Shown here: positions 32,710-43,249 of the stretch, piece by piece
Layout of the letters: every line of letters starts with the position of its first letter
Position numbering within the stretch: the first letter of the stretch is position 1
Assembly: GCA_027605045.1 (NCBI GenBank)
Contig: JAQFWX010000077.1
Coordinates: 111,626 to 175,625, forward strand
Direction of reading: 5' to 3'
Source: Phallus indusiatus
Lineage: Eukaryota; Basidiomycota; Agaricomycetes; Phallales; Phallaceae
DNA: 64,000 bases
Made by a program: the position numbers and the translations under genes
Notes under the pieces: generated by a model
The model's input: the letters and a program-made list of their open reading frames with translations, nothing else
Told to the model about the DNA's origin: nothing
The model's database searches: none

Positions 32710-33111
32710 TAATTACAGCAGTTTGCATTACGTAAGTCCAGCGCTCGTTTTGTCAAGATAATCGCTGAGACCTTGCGAACGCAATAGCTCGTCCAATTTT
32801 GAAGATTTTTACTTACTGTTTCTTTAGGATATGTTCAGATATATTATATCTAGTGCATAATGTACTTTACCAAGCTTATAAATGTGTATTGCAAAGTTTG
32901 ACCTTTTCTCCCCAAAAAACAGCAATGGGGAAAACCTCAAAGTAACTCATAAAAAGTGAATATTGCACTAGATACAGTATTTCTGGACATATTTTGAAGA
33001 AACAGTAAGTTAAAATTCTCAAAATTGCACGAGCTATCGCGTTCGCAAGGTTTCGACGATCGTATTGACAAAACGAGCGCCGGACTTACGTAATGCAAAC
33101 TGCTGTAATTA
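32710..33111. mobile_element. Foldback MITE-like element
   Basis: Two inverted arms of roughly 160 bp are separated by a short centre. The left end TAATTACAGCAGTTTGCATT is the exact reverse complement of the right end, and similarity runs through TTGTCAA/TTGACAA, the CGAACGCAATAGCTCG block and GATATATTATATCTAGTGCA. The outermost TA on both sides would be the target duplication of a Tc1/mariner-type element. It has no coding capacity. It lies between THG1 and a small coiled-coil gene. Confidence 0.75.
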
Positions 33112-33264
33112 GAAGATTGTGAAGGGTTCGTGTCATCAGGCGTCAAATCGGAGCTGTAGTCGTTCGGTAAAACCCGAGTCAGGTCGTTCTACCACAACTA
33201 AAGTTCAGTGTCCACGCTTATAAAATCCGACTTGTGTCATCTTTCGTCCCGAAACGTTCTCAGA

Positions 33265-34437
33265 ATGTCCTCTTCTCGACAATTAAAACAAAAGGATAAT
33301 AAACCTGCTCAAAAACGCCGAAAAGCAACGATCAACAAAGATGACGAATTGGAAGATACTGCGTTGGAAGCGAGCACGTCTAAGCCTGAGATTGCTGAAA
33401 GGTTATCGCAGAACAGTACCAGTACAAATGACGACGAGTAAGTTTTAAAACGTGCTTTTTTCTGTCCGGATTACGCCACATGGTTTGGCGTACTAAACTC
33501 GTTCTCGCGCATTTTCATCAGGTTAGCTCAAGCTCTTTTTCAAAAACTTCAGTGTAAGTAATTCAGCATAGGCATAGTGATCTTTTCGAGATGTTATACC
33601 GTCAAGTTGGCATACCTGAGTGTTCATTTTGTCCACTTAATCACGAAACCTCGATAAAAACGCGTGTGTCTTTGAATTCAAACTGATGGCGTTCGGTTGT
33701 GAAGAGTTTTTTGACGCGTTTTATTGATAAATTTTCCTGCGGCTGTACTAACTCGGCTCGCATTATTTCTTTATCTTTCTCTCTCAGCCGGACTAGAGAA
33801 GAAACAGAAAGAAAAGGAAACCAAATTTTTGGCGATGCATGAGAAAGAGTTAAACGAAATCGTAAGATAATCTCTTTTCTCTATTGATGTGATTATGTTT
33901 GCTGACGACATTTTCATTCCACATAACCTAATCACGCTTGTGCGCACGTTTGATTTTACTCTACGTAGCAAACGCGCAGTCGTGCAGAATTTAATGAATG
34001 TTGTAATCAAATGTGAGTTTTTCATTACATTATGCCGTTTTGTAAACTCGTGGATCAATGTATTTTTTTAGAGACGAAGCTTATGAATCTTTTTTGCTCG
34101 AGTATGCGAAACTGGAAGACCATATCCGTGCTCTCTGGGTCAAAGTCGGAAAAACATTTGAGCCATATATTGTAAAGGATATAATGTTCTTTATTCATTC
34201 GTATCCTAAACCACTTGTTTCGTTTTCATAGAATCTGATTGAAGAGCAGATTCGCAATGAAGAACAGGCCGATAATATTAGAAAAAAGGAGCAAATGCGC
34301 GGTCTTGCGTATCACGAGAGAGCGGATGAAGGTGGGTATAGATTGCAGCTATTTTCGAACGTGCTATTTATTACAACCTTCTCTCTGCAGATTTACGTAA
34401 ACTCATTGTCGCTCTATTGGAAGAACACGATCCCTAA
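33265..34437 (+). CDS. Small coiled-coil protein, spliced
   Basis: ATG 33265 starts MSSSRQLKQKDNKPAQKRRK. Short exons then join as LAQALFQKLQS, GLEKKQKEKETKFLAMHEKE, DEAYESFLLEYAKLEDHIRA, NLIEEQIRNEEQADNIRKKE and DLRKLIVALLEEHDP before TAA (34435-34437). Acceptors such as CATCAG, CTCTCAG, TTTTAG and CTGCAG fit. The product, about 170 aa, has a basic N-terminus and then mostly charged helices, so it probably acts within a complex. I do not recognise it. One border (near 33860-34075) is uncertain. A further exon-like stretch encoding TDNAYTFDEQFLTDWIDY lies at 34978-35050 and may belong to an alternative 3' end. Confidence 0.5.
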
Positions 34438-35294
34438 TCCTGTACTCAATTTGATCTTGAGATTCGAGATGATTGCTAAAGCCCTTTCCCCTCTTCTCGT
34501 TATATGCGTAAGAATATACTCTGTATATTTAGCGACTAAAAATAAATCCTTGGAGATCTTTGAAATTCGGAGCCCCGCGGAATATGCAGTGAGCTAGGAA
34601 ACCATTAGCTCCATCTTAGAAATGAATTATTCATTTTATTGCCCAGTAATATCTCAATACTTTATCTCTTGAGGCGACTATTATTAGCCGTGGGCTGGAA
34701 ATGAATTTATTCGCAACCAAGTAAAGAAGAAACCTCAACAGTCGCGAAGTGCATGAATTAGAAATATCTGAAGCATGACGCGATTATATGTGCCTCACAT
34801 TTATTACGTTTGATGATTGGCTAAACTTCATGAAAGGATCATTTATTAGCGTGCAGTAATTAAGCCACCGCTGACGAACTTGTGCTGCGCGTTCCTCCTA
34901 CTCTCGGTTCCTCGCTTGAAATACAAGTGGAGTTCGTCGCTTGAATTCTTTTGCTATTGATTTGCTCATTTTTGCAGGTTGAAAACTCGGAAAACTGACA
35001 ACGCTTACACTTTCGATGAACAATTCCTCACTGATTGGATCGACTACTAGCCTAGTCTCTTACTACAGCCGCCGAGGCTATGCACTCCCCCAATAATGTG
35101 GAAAGCGGATGCTGCCAAAAACAGGAGCGGTTTCGGGAAAAATTGATAGCGGCCATTAAAAAGCAAAAATAGCCGCGACATAGAAGAAGTCTATGATTTC
35201 TCCGGGAGAAACTGAACAGTTTTTGCTTCATTTCTTTTCTCCGCTCTCGGGTTGCAAGACTTTCAAGGTGGACTCGAAAACGGACTCGGAGGAC
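34438..35294. other. Intergenic with one exon-like stretch
   Basis: The region 34978-35050 follows a TTTTTGCAG acceptor and reads LKTRKTDNAYTFDEQFLTDW to a TAG stop. It could be the last exon of the upstream gene or a relic. The rest is unremarkable. Confidence 0.35.
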
Positions 35295-37109
35295 ATGTCA
35301 GTTGACAATAGTCCTCTTGATTTGGACTTGAGTATGTCGTACGGGTTACAAGCTTTGGGAACATTATTTTCTTGCATTCTCTGGGGAGTTTCATGTGTGC
35401 AATTGTGAGCATACTTTTCTCCCGTTCTTCTTCTGGCTAAACTTTCATGAAAGGTTTCTTTATTATTCCACGTACGTTTTATTCCGAGCACACTTACACG
35501 CGTTCATCAAACTGGTCCTCATTGTTTCAGTTATGACAACGACCCTTTTGTATTGCGATTTTTGGTAGGACAACCCTCTCACAAACCCTCTCCTCTTTCG
35601 TTCTTTCACTCATAACATGAAATTCAACAGGTGTTCGTCCTTTGGTTCGTCAAGTACATTGTTTTCGTTGGTGAAGATTTAGAAGTTGAAATTGCATTTA
35701 GGGCTACTGAAACCTCAGCTAGTATTCTGAGTATTATACCTCGTAAGCAATGCAAGACTACATAAGTTCCCAATCACGCTCAAGTAATGCTCAGTCTGGA
35801 CAAGGTTTATCGTCCATTATGGGAATATAACAGAACTGGAACATGTTTCGCGGTATGTTAACCCTTCCTCAATCAAGCAGTCGCGCTGAATCATCATCAA
35901 CAGGTTAACCTATGTATGTCGTATTAGGTAGAGAGATATAGCAGAACTGATACCTAAAGAAAGTACTTTGCCATGTTGACGGTAAGTCAGCGACTTTACT
36001 GTCAGTCAAACTCTCTGTTAAACGGCACTTCATCGGCGTCACCTGTCTTAAGGCTCTCCCCATAAGTGTCATTCAAATATTTTTCTTTCATCGGATATAC
36101 ATATGTAAGCTATACTTTTTTTTCACTCACAAGGTTCCTGATCAGCGAAAAGTCAGCGAAAGGAGGAAGGTCCTTTTAATATTCGGAGTATGCTATCTAA
36201 CATTACAATGTCGTATGCTTTGGTCATGATTTCCTTAGATCCCTCTCTCGCTGTGGCAGTTTAGTGAGTATTTCTACCCTTCCATATCGCGGATCCACTG
36301 AAAAGTTTAACGCTATTATTAAGCCGCTACAATTGGTGAGTTCAAGATTGTCGACAAAAGAGAATATCTTTTTGATTATCTCCTCAGTATATTGCGCCCT
36401 CACGTGAGTCTCAATATTGTCCAAGTATTGTGATAAGTTCGTAAAACTAACATTATTCAGGATTGGAAATGCACAGCACACAATACACAGTACCATCAGT
36501 CCTCTCGCACAGGTAGAGGAAGATCACGAGCTGTATTCTCAAGTCTGTACTGACTGGCCAATTTTTTAGCATCTCTGGATCTCCACACGCGTGGCTAGCG
36601 TTCTTGTCGACGTGACAATCGCCGTGTCCATGACGTATCTTCTCCGAAAAAGATTTCTCTCATCCGACCTGTAAGTCACTTCCTGTTGAAATATGTAGAA
36701 CGAAGACGAATTACGCATACTTAGTGAGAACAACGCCACCTTAACTAGAATATTCATTGTCATTGTTAATACTGGTATATGGACTGCCAGCGCGGCCACT
36801 GTCAGTCTCATCCTGGTAGGTTCAAATCCATATTGCTCTATACGACTCATTATTGAAGTTGCTGTCTAGCTTTTGGCGTTTGAGCGAACGAACCTGTTCC
36901 TATTGATCGAAGTGCCTATGGGAATGATCTACTTAAACACGTTTCTCGCAAACCTGAACACACGAAGGTACATCAGAGGCAGACGACCAGAATGGGTGTT
37001 ATCGTCGAGCAATGTTCCGTCTCAGTTCACGTTTGGAATTCGGCGAAACTGCAGCACGGTTGCTTGTACTTTGGAAGAAGCAGAAACCATGAGAGACCGA
37101 GTCCCATGA
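35295..37109 (+). CDS. DUF6534-type seven-helix membrane protein
   Basis: The start is probably ATG 35295 (MSVDNSPLDLDLSMSYGLQA), followed by the helix LGTLFSCILWGVSCVQ. Short exons with introns of about 50 nt follow: YDNDPFVLRF, VFVLWFVKYIVFVGEDLE, then HLWISTRVASVLVDVTIAVS with MTYLLRKRF (about 36575-36660). The final exon reads FERTNLFLLIEVPMGMIYLN and then TFLANLNTRRYIRGR, the C-terminal signature I recall for DUF6534. The tail after it is polar. Several middle exons (35700-36550) could not be joined with certainty, so the copy might be damaged. Function unknown. Confidence 0.55.
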
Positions 37110-37621
37110 ATGTTTATAGGGCAAATCCAGATCAAAAAGTGTTATTATTATGTTTCATTGGTGACTATTTGTAGCAATATTTGAACGACATGTTCCACTC
37201 AAAACAAAGGACATACCTCTAGATACAGTACTTGCCCGATGGGCATGGGGTTTTCTCCTCTGCTTTCCTGAGGCCTGTCACGGTGTTGAATAGGGCACGA
37301 ACAAAATATGTAGACTAAGTAGTGCTATGAACGTGTTGAAATGGAATTCAAACCCTAATATGATAAGCGCGACATTTAGATTTGCTGACTGATATACTGT
37401 GCACGTGACAATGACATAATGTGCTGCGCCGAGCTCTGATCGGAGCACCATTCATCGTTTCATATTAATCACGCCAGCATCATTCCAATCAACGAACAAG
37501 ATGCAGTGCACAAGTCTACTTAAATTACGCAATCTAGTGACTATCGTTCGCCCCCAGAACTTTTTTTTTAATCCCGTCTATTAGGCCTATACCAAAAACC
37601 GCAACGTCAGCAACTGTGACC
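37110..37621. other. Intergenic
   Basis: Spacer between the DUF6534 gene and MsrA; a poly-T run lies at 37561-37569. No further feature seen. Confidence 0.4.
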
Positions 37622-38537
37622 ATGCTTCGGGATCAATTAGGCATACCTGGTTTAAATAATGGCAAATCGTTTAGAAAGACTATCCGTGACTACATCCTTG
37701 GTCTCACAGGCCTCAGACCCAACACACGACAGAACAATACCTCAACAGAAAACGGACCCGTATCTTCGACATCTGCGAACATTATGACAAACAGTATGTG
37801 TTCGCACATTAATCGTAATCAGGAGATTGACCCTTTTTTCTGTAGCTGAAGTCGCCACTTTCGCTAATGGATGTGAGAGACGAATGTACTCGTCAAAATC
37901 AATATACAATTGCTCACTATCTTTTAGGCTTCTGGGGTACAGAACACATCTTTTTGAAGGTTGGTATTTTGAACTGCCACATTGGTACGATGGCGTGATC
38001 TGACGCAAAAATTTCAGCACTATCCTATCAAGAACAACAAGGGCATTCTCAAGACTGCTGTTGGCTACATTGGTGGCAGCGATGACGCCAAGAATCCTTC
38101 CTATGAAGAAGTTTGTTCAGGACGTACTGGCCACGCTGAAGCATGTCGGATCGAGTTCGATCCCACCATTGTCAAGTACGAAGAACTAGTTGGTGCGTCT
38201 TTGTCACGTATCGCAAAGCCTCAGATCCCAAAGCTCATTTTTGATTGTTGCAGAATTCTTCTATCGTTCGCATGATCCCACCACTCTCAATCGTCAAGGC
38301 AACGACAGAGGAACGCAATATCGCTCAGCTATATTTACCTACTCCGATGAACAAGCCGAGATCGCGAAGCGTGTCACCGCTGAAGTTCAAGCTAAACACT
38401 TTGATCCTAGAGGAGAGACTATCGTAACCACTATTGAGCCCGCGAAAGATTGGTGGCCAGCGGAGGACTACCATCAGGAGTATCTACATAAGAACCCATG
38501 GGGTTACCAGTGCCCAACTCACCGCTTACACTGGTGA
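37622..38537 (+). CDS. msrA: Peptide methionine (S)-S-oxide reductase MsrA
   Basis: Exons 37622-37793, 37846-37872, 37928-37959, 38018-38192 and 38254-38537 give 229 aa. The enzyme reduces methionine-S-sulfoxide in proteins. The active-site motif GCFWG is present, with the catalytic Cys codon split T|GC by the intron at 37873-37927. [28 protein letters not shown] and [15 protein letters not shown] follow, then [20 protein letters not shown] and TQYRSAIF. The C-terminus ends [14 protein letters not shown] with a Cys that could resolve the disulfide. The first about 57 residues are an extra basic N-terminus, possibly mitochondrial. If the start is the later ATG near 37784 the protein would have normal length. 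Confidence 0.95.
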
Positions 38538-38874
38538 ATTATGCTTTTACGAGTTCGGGTTTCGGTTGATTTTAGGATGTAAACGACTATGTTGGAAGTA
38601 TATCTATATATTGACAATAAAGACAAGAAACACCTCGCAATGATGCGTGGTTTGCGATTAAACCTAATTTGTCCAGAGTGAAAGCCCAATCAACCTCCTG
38701 CAACTCCCGGTACATCAATCAAAGGATGATTGATGTATCAAAATTGCTCTCGTGCGATTACAATAGTATAGTATATTAGATCTTGTCATGCTAAATTTAC
38801 AACTATAAAAGGGCTTAAGCCTAATGTAACCTCGGAAATTTTGACTTTGAAAGGCGTTCCTAACGGGTATTGAC

Positions 38875-41799
38875 TCAAAGTACTTTGTCTGGGTAACCCC
38901 GAAGCATGACTTGCGTCCCCAAGCTATCAATTATCACAGGAACTTGCGTCGTGAGATTTATGGGATCGTATGTAGGATGTCCAATACTCCGGGCTACCAA
39001 ATCAGGGAAGGGGTTGTATCCCTCGCCGTGTAGCTGACGAGACTTTTTGATGAACCGATCGATATATGTAAAGCACCAGTATTTGTCGTGCAATCTTGAC
39101 ATTTTAGAAAGAGTAAAGTCTTTGCTGTGAAGCTGCCACGCGAGTGTCCGCAGCGTGTCGGCGGGAAATAACGTCTTGGAGGAATCTTTTCGTTGATTCG
39201 CCGGTAGTAACGCATGTTTGATTTGCCAATGCATCATAAGATCGCCATATCGACGTAGAGGAGAGGTCGTCCGGCAGTAACCTTCTCCTTCAGGTACACC
39301 AAGAGGAAAATGCTCTTTCGGTTCGAGGGTGGCTTCGCTAGGATACAAGTACACATCGCGCTTCATGCACTCAATTGCATCGACAATACCATAATCGTTT
39401 CTGAGGTCCAGGATTTCACTCAGAACATCCTCTTTCAAAGCAGCACGAGGAGCAGTACGACGAATAGCCGGAATTCCGTTGTCAAGGCAAAACCTTGACG
39501 AAACACGACACGCGAGGATCATGAACTGCCCCACAATCTCGCGACTCCCGAATTGACCACTGCTGTGTCCACGAACAGTATACGTCATTGAGGGGAAGCC
39601 GGTCCATAACATAGGTCGATCCATACCCGTCGTTTCTTGGAACTTATCATTGAACCTTACTTCGGCGTTAGGTAGTGAGAAGACGAACATGCTCGTTTCC
39701 TTTATTTTTCGGGAGACAACAGCTTTTGACAGCTGAAAGAGAGTGCGCAGATCAGACAAGTGAGACTCGGATATAGGTCCGTAAGTCTTCTCCCTTGCAT
39801 GTTCAGATTCAAACGGATAGTGCTTGACGGTCGTGGCCACTCCCAGCGCCTTGTCTATCTGGTCGTACAGCAAGATTTGGATGTTCCGGATTAGTCCAGG
39901 GCGAACCTTATAATCAAGGAAGGCGCCGTCTTCCGAGATTTTGAAACTGAACGTTAGAACAGGCTGCGGGGTACCTTGAGGTAGATGTCCTAAACTGAAC
40001 TTGCTCACGAGAGCCTCCGGAAGCATAGGCCATGTTTGATGACTGGCGTAGCGTGTGTTGCCTAGCTTTTGAGCACGGATATCAACGACGTGTCCTGGCG
40101 GTAGAGCCGTCGTCGGATCTGCAATATGAACGTGCACCCAAAAGGCCGTAGGATCATTGGGGATACGTTCAATTGAGAGAGCATCGTCCAGCTCCTGCGC
40201 ACCTTCATCGTCTATAACGTACACAGGTTGAGATCCAAAGTCGTGACGAACGTCAGCGTGCAGATCATAAGGGTAAAGCTCTGATGAACCCATTAGATGA
40301 TGGGTAACAAGTTCCTTTTTGATGATGTCCGGTACATTGGCGACAGGATTTTCGATATTAAAACGTAGCAAAGCTTCAACGAGCTCTTGTTCGGTAGTAT
40401 TATTCTTGTAAGACGAGTCCATCTGTACCTGAGGATCCTCCATTATGATATCCTTCCAGGGTGCAATATATCCAATATCGCAGAGAAATCGATACGTCAA
40501 AGCCGAAGAAATCGTCTCCTTGTAGAAATTTAGATTTTTGAGGATCGCTGACACGCAGAAGGTGTAAGGATCTTTTTGGATGCTCCGAGTTGTGCGCAAT
40601 GAATCCCTTAGGTAGTGAATAAACACAAGATCGGTATCCGACCATGGCTTGAGCTTCAAGTCGGTCATTTTAGGGGACTGGTCCCTGTGCAGAAGTTTTT
40701 CTTGTTGAAGCCGAGCGACTGTTTCACAAGCTTTCGCTATGAAAGATTGGAATTCGGGAGAGGGAGGACGAGTCCATGAGGCGACCTGATTGAGGCGTTC
40801 AACCTGAGCCAGCGGTCGGACGGAAAAACGCTGAGACGATCTGTGGTTTAAAGGGTCCGCAACAAAATAATTAGGCCTGGACATCATATATGTGTGGAGG
40901 GCGAATAAAGTCAAAACAGGAGGAGGTCGTCTTAGATCAACGGTTCTAGCAGCGTCTATGATAGTAACATCCGTCCACTTGTAAGGATCCGCATGACGAA
41001 TTCGATCGTATAAGCTGTGGAATGACTTCGACAGACTGTTATATTCGCGTTCTTGTTGTCTTGCAAAAACGCGAACTTTTTCCACCGTTTCCAGTCTAGC
41101 AGCGGTTTCAGTTACGTTGGCTGCTTTGTATCCGTTTCCCGAACGCATGATCAAATCGAGAGATACGAAATTGGGGATACTGAAGGCAATGTCGTCCACC
41201 AAATGAGGCCAGATTTCGCCAGTATACGTGAGAGTGAGAGCATGCAGACGACCTTCAAAAACTTGTAGTCTCATAACAATCCCATAAGTTACAATCTGAT
41301 TCCTGAATGCGCTCTTCTTCAGATGTTGAGATAATGGTAGCCTTGACTTGAATAAAACTTACCTTCGGAGCTCGACAAATGTTCCAGGCCTGCAATACGA
41401 AGAAGCAGGATACGCAAGCATGCCATCAAAATCCCGCACGACTTGAGATGAATCTTCTAAGAACTGCGACTTTTCCAAGGACGGTATTTGAGACTGTTTA
41501 TCCACTTGTGGTATTTTAGCCCATATATCGACCGCATTGTCATGAAGGGGTGTATTGATTCGTTTTGCGCTTGTTTCTATCATATTTTTGGTGAAGCTTT
41601 CCAGAGGATCGACTAGCTCTTTCATGGCCTTCGTGGCTTTTCGGTCTGACGCTGCTGACGGACCGGCATCGGTATTAAAAGCACCGAAAGCAGTTTTAAT
41701 CGGCTTTGAAGGGTGGGAATGCGCATTCTTGCTGGCATGTCGCTTGCTCAACGTTTTAGCCAAAGCACTGCATCTCTGTCGTCGACAAAGACTGAGCAT
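38875..41799 (-). CDS. Mitochondrial RNB (RNase II) exoribonuclease, Dss1/Cyt-4-like
   Basis: Two exons (41363-41799 and 38875-41269; intron 93 nt) give 943 aa. The N-terminus MLSLCRRQRCSALAKTLSKR is rich in Arg/Leu/Ser and lacks acidic residues, as expected of a mitochondrial presequence. The RNB domain has the metal site VYVIDDEGAQELDDALSIE (about residue 490), HIADPTTALPPGH, LGNTRYASHQTWPMLPEALV, a central region and YCRTTSPLRRYGDLMMH. A C-terminal S1-like barrel ends at QVMLRGYPDKVL. By homology it degrades RNA 3' to 5' in mitochondria (degradosome component). It is divergent from VPS51 with 68 bp between start codons. A decayed piece of a related gene lies at 52018-52135. Confidence 0.92.
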
Positions 41800-41867
41800 G
41801 CCCTTGTGCAGTGGTAGTTAGACGCCCACGGGAATCCATTCGCTGCCGCCGCCGTTAGGCCTGGGCC
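41800..41867. promoter_or_regulatory. 68-bp shared divergent promoter region
   Basis: The RNB gene starts at 41799 on the minus strand and VPS51 at 41868 on the plus strand, so one very short, GC-richer stretch (GCTGCCGCCGCCGTTAGG) must hold both 5' leaders and at least part of both promoters. No TATA box is visible. Co-regulation is an inference. Confidence 0.55.
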
Positions 41868-42684
41868 ATGTCAACACAACGCTCCAAAGGCTCTTCCGAG
41901 TCAACACGAACGATTTCTCAAACAAATACTCGACGACCATCTCTCCCGTCTCGGACACCTACTTCACCGCGGTTTGCAGATGGAGCTGATCTTCCTGGGT
42001 CTAATACAAGCCAAGACGCTCCGGGCTCTCCTTTGACACCCGTTCGAGGTTCATTGCCTTCTCAAGAGATTTTGGAAAGAAGGCGAACATCAAAAGCTCG
42101 AGATTTGTTGAGGAAACACTATGGAATGGGAGTTGGACCTCCTATGCCCACTGGGAACCCCAACGATCCGATGGACCTTGGTAAAGCTCTTTCGTCCGAA
42201 CTGTCTTTCGCCGTCGAGAATATTCATAACTCGGTCTTTTCAGATTCCCCAGCCTTCAACGCAAAAGCTTACTATGAACAATTAATCACCACTGCTTCTT
42301 TGCCGATGCTTTTGAAGCGGGAGAACGACCTATTGACAGGTGCGTGATTGTCCACCGCAACAAGTTATCTGGTCTAAATCCGTGATTTATTCAGAAATCA
42401 GAGAATTAGATAGTGAACGTCAGTCACTGGTTTACAATCATCATCATGAACTCATAGCGGCCAGCGATACCATTGGCGCTGTGCGTGATTCAGACTATCC
42501 TCCTGTAACCGTAGACTAACCTTGTTTTTTAAAGATGAAATCGAAAGCAGAGTCACTTGAATATGATTTGGAAAAGTTAAAATCTGCTTTTTCCGAAATA
42601 TCCCGGCTCTCCGCCCAAATCTCATCCGAATATACTACTCAACCCTCGTCTCAACATGTATCCTCTACAGCTCCAATTACTTGA
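41868..42684 (+). CDS. VPS51: Vps51, GARP/EARP tethering complex subunit
   Basis: Exons 41868-42339, 42395-42480 and 42535-42684 give 235 aa. The N-terminal third is Ser/Thr/Pro-rich and disordered. The conserved part begins RRRTSKARDLLRKHYGMGVG and continues NPNDPMDL, FNAKAYYEQLITTASLPMLL, LDSERQSLVYNHHHELIAAS, DTIGAMKSKAESLEYDLEKL and KSAFSEISRLSAQIS. This is the Vps51/Ang2 coiled-coil region, which with Vps52-54 tethers endosome-derived vesicles at the Golgi. The protein is short, as is usual in fungi. Confidence 0.93.
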
Positions 42685-43249
42685 CTTCGATAACAAAGAG
42701 CTATGTTCTTCGCCTCTTTTATTGGATAATAATTTAGATTCAAGCCTCCGGGTCCGATTCAGCACTGCCACTGATATCTGTTTTATGTATTTGCATTAGT
42801 GCCACAATAATATCAATTGTGTTCGATTATCATAGAGTAAGGATCCTCTCTAAAAAACATTAATAGCATCGTAATTATTTTTTATTTAGCGCGATCAACA
42901 TAGGATTTCATGTGATGATCTTCGTGCATTGAACGTTTGAACCGTCTCAATTCACTTCGGACTCGTGCTTTAGTATCAGAGGTTTCCCGCGCGCTTACAT
43001 CCGTTACTACTTTTAGTAAACCCCATCACCTGCTAGCTGATTAACTTGATCTTCGTTGTCGGTTACTAATGATATGCATCTCATAATGGTTCTTAAACCT
43101 CATGTGAATTTAGCGAATTAGCGAATATTTAAGATGCTCGGTGATTTTGAATGCGAGCTTTCTAGCTTTGGTCCCCCCCAATATCTCGAAACCATAGTTG
43201 TCAATTCAAATCACCACGGAAGGTGCAAACTTAAACTCACGTTTCTACA
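42685..43249. other. Intergenic
   Basis: Between VPS51 and the EF-hand/zinc protein gene. AT-rich; no ORF or repeat identified. Confidence 0.4.
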
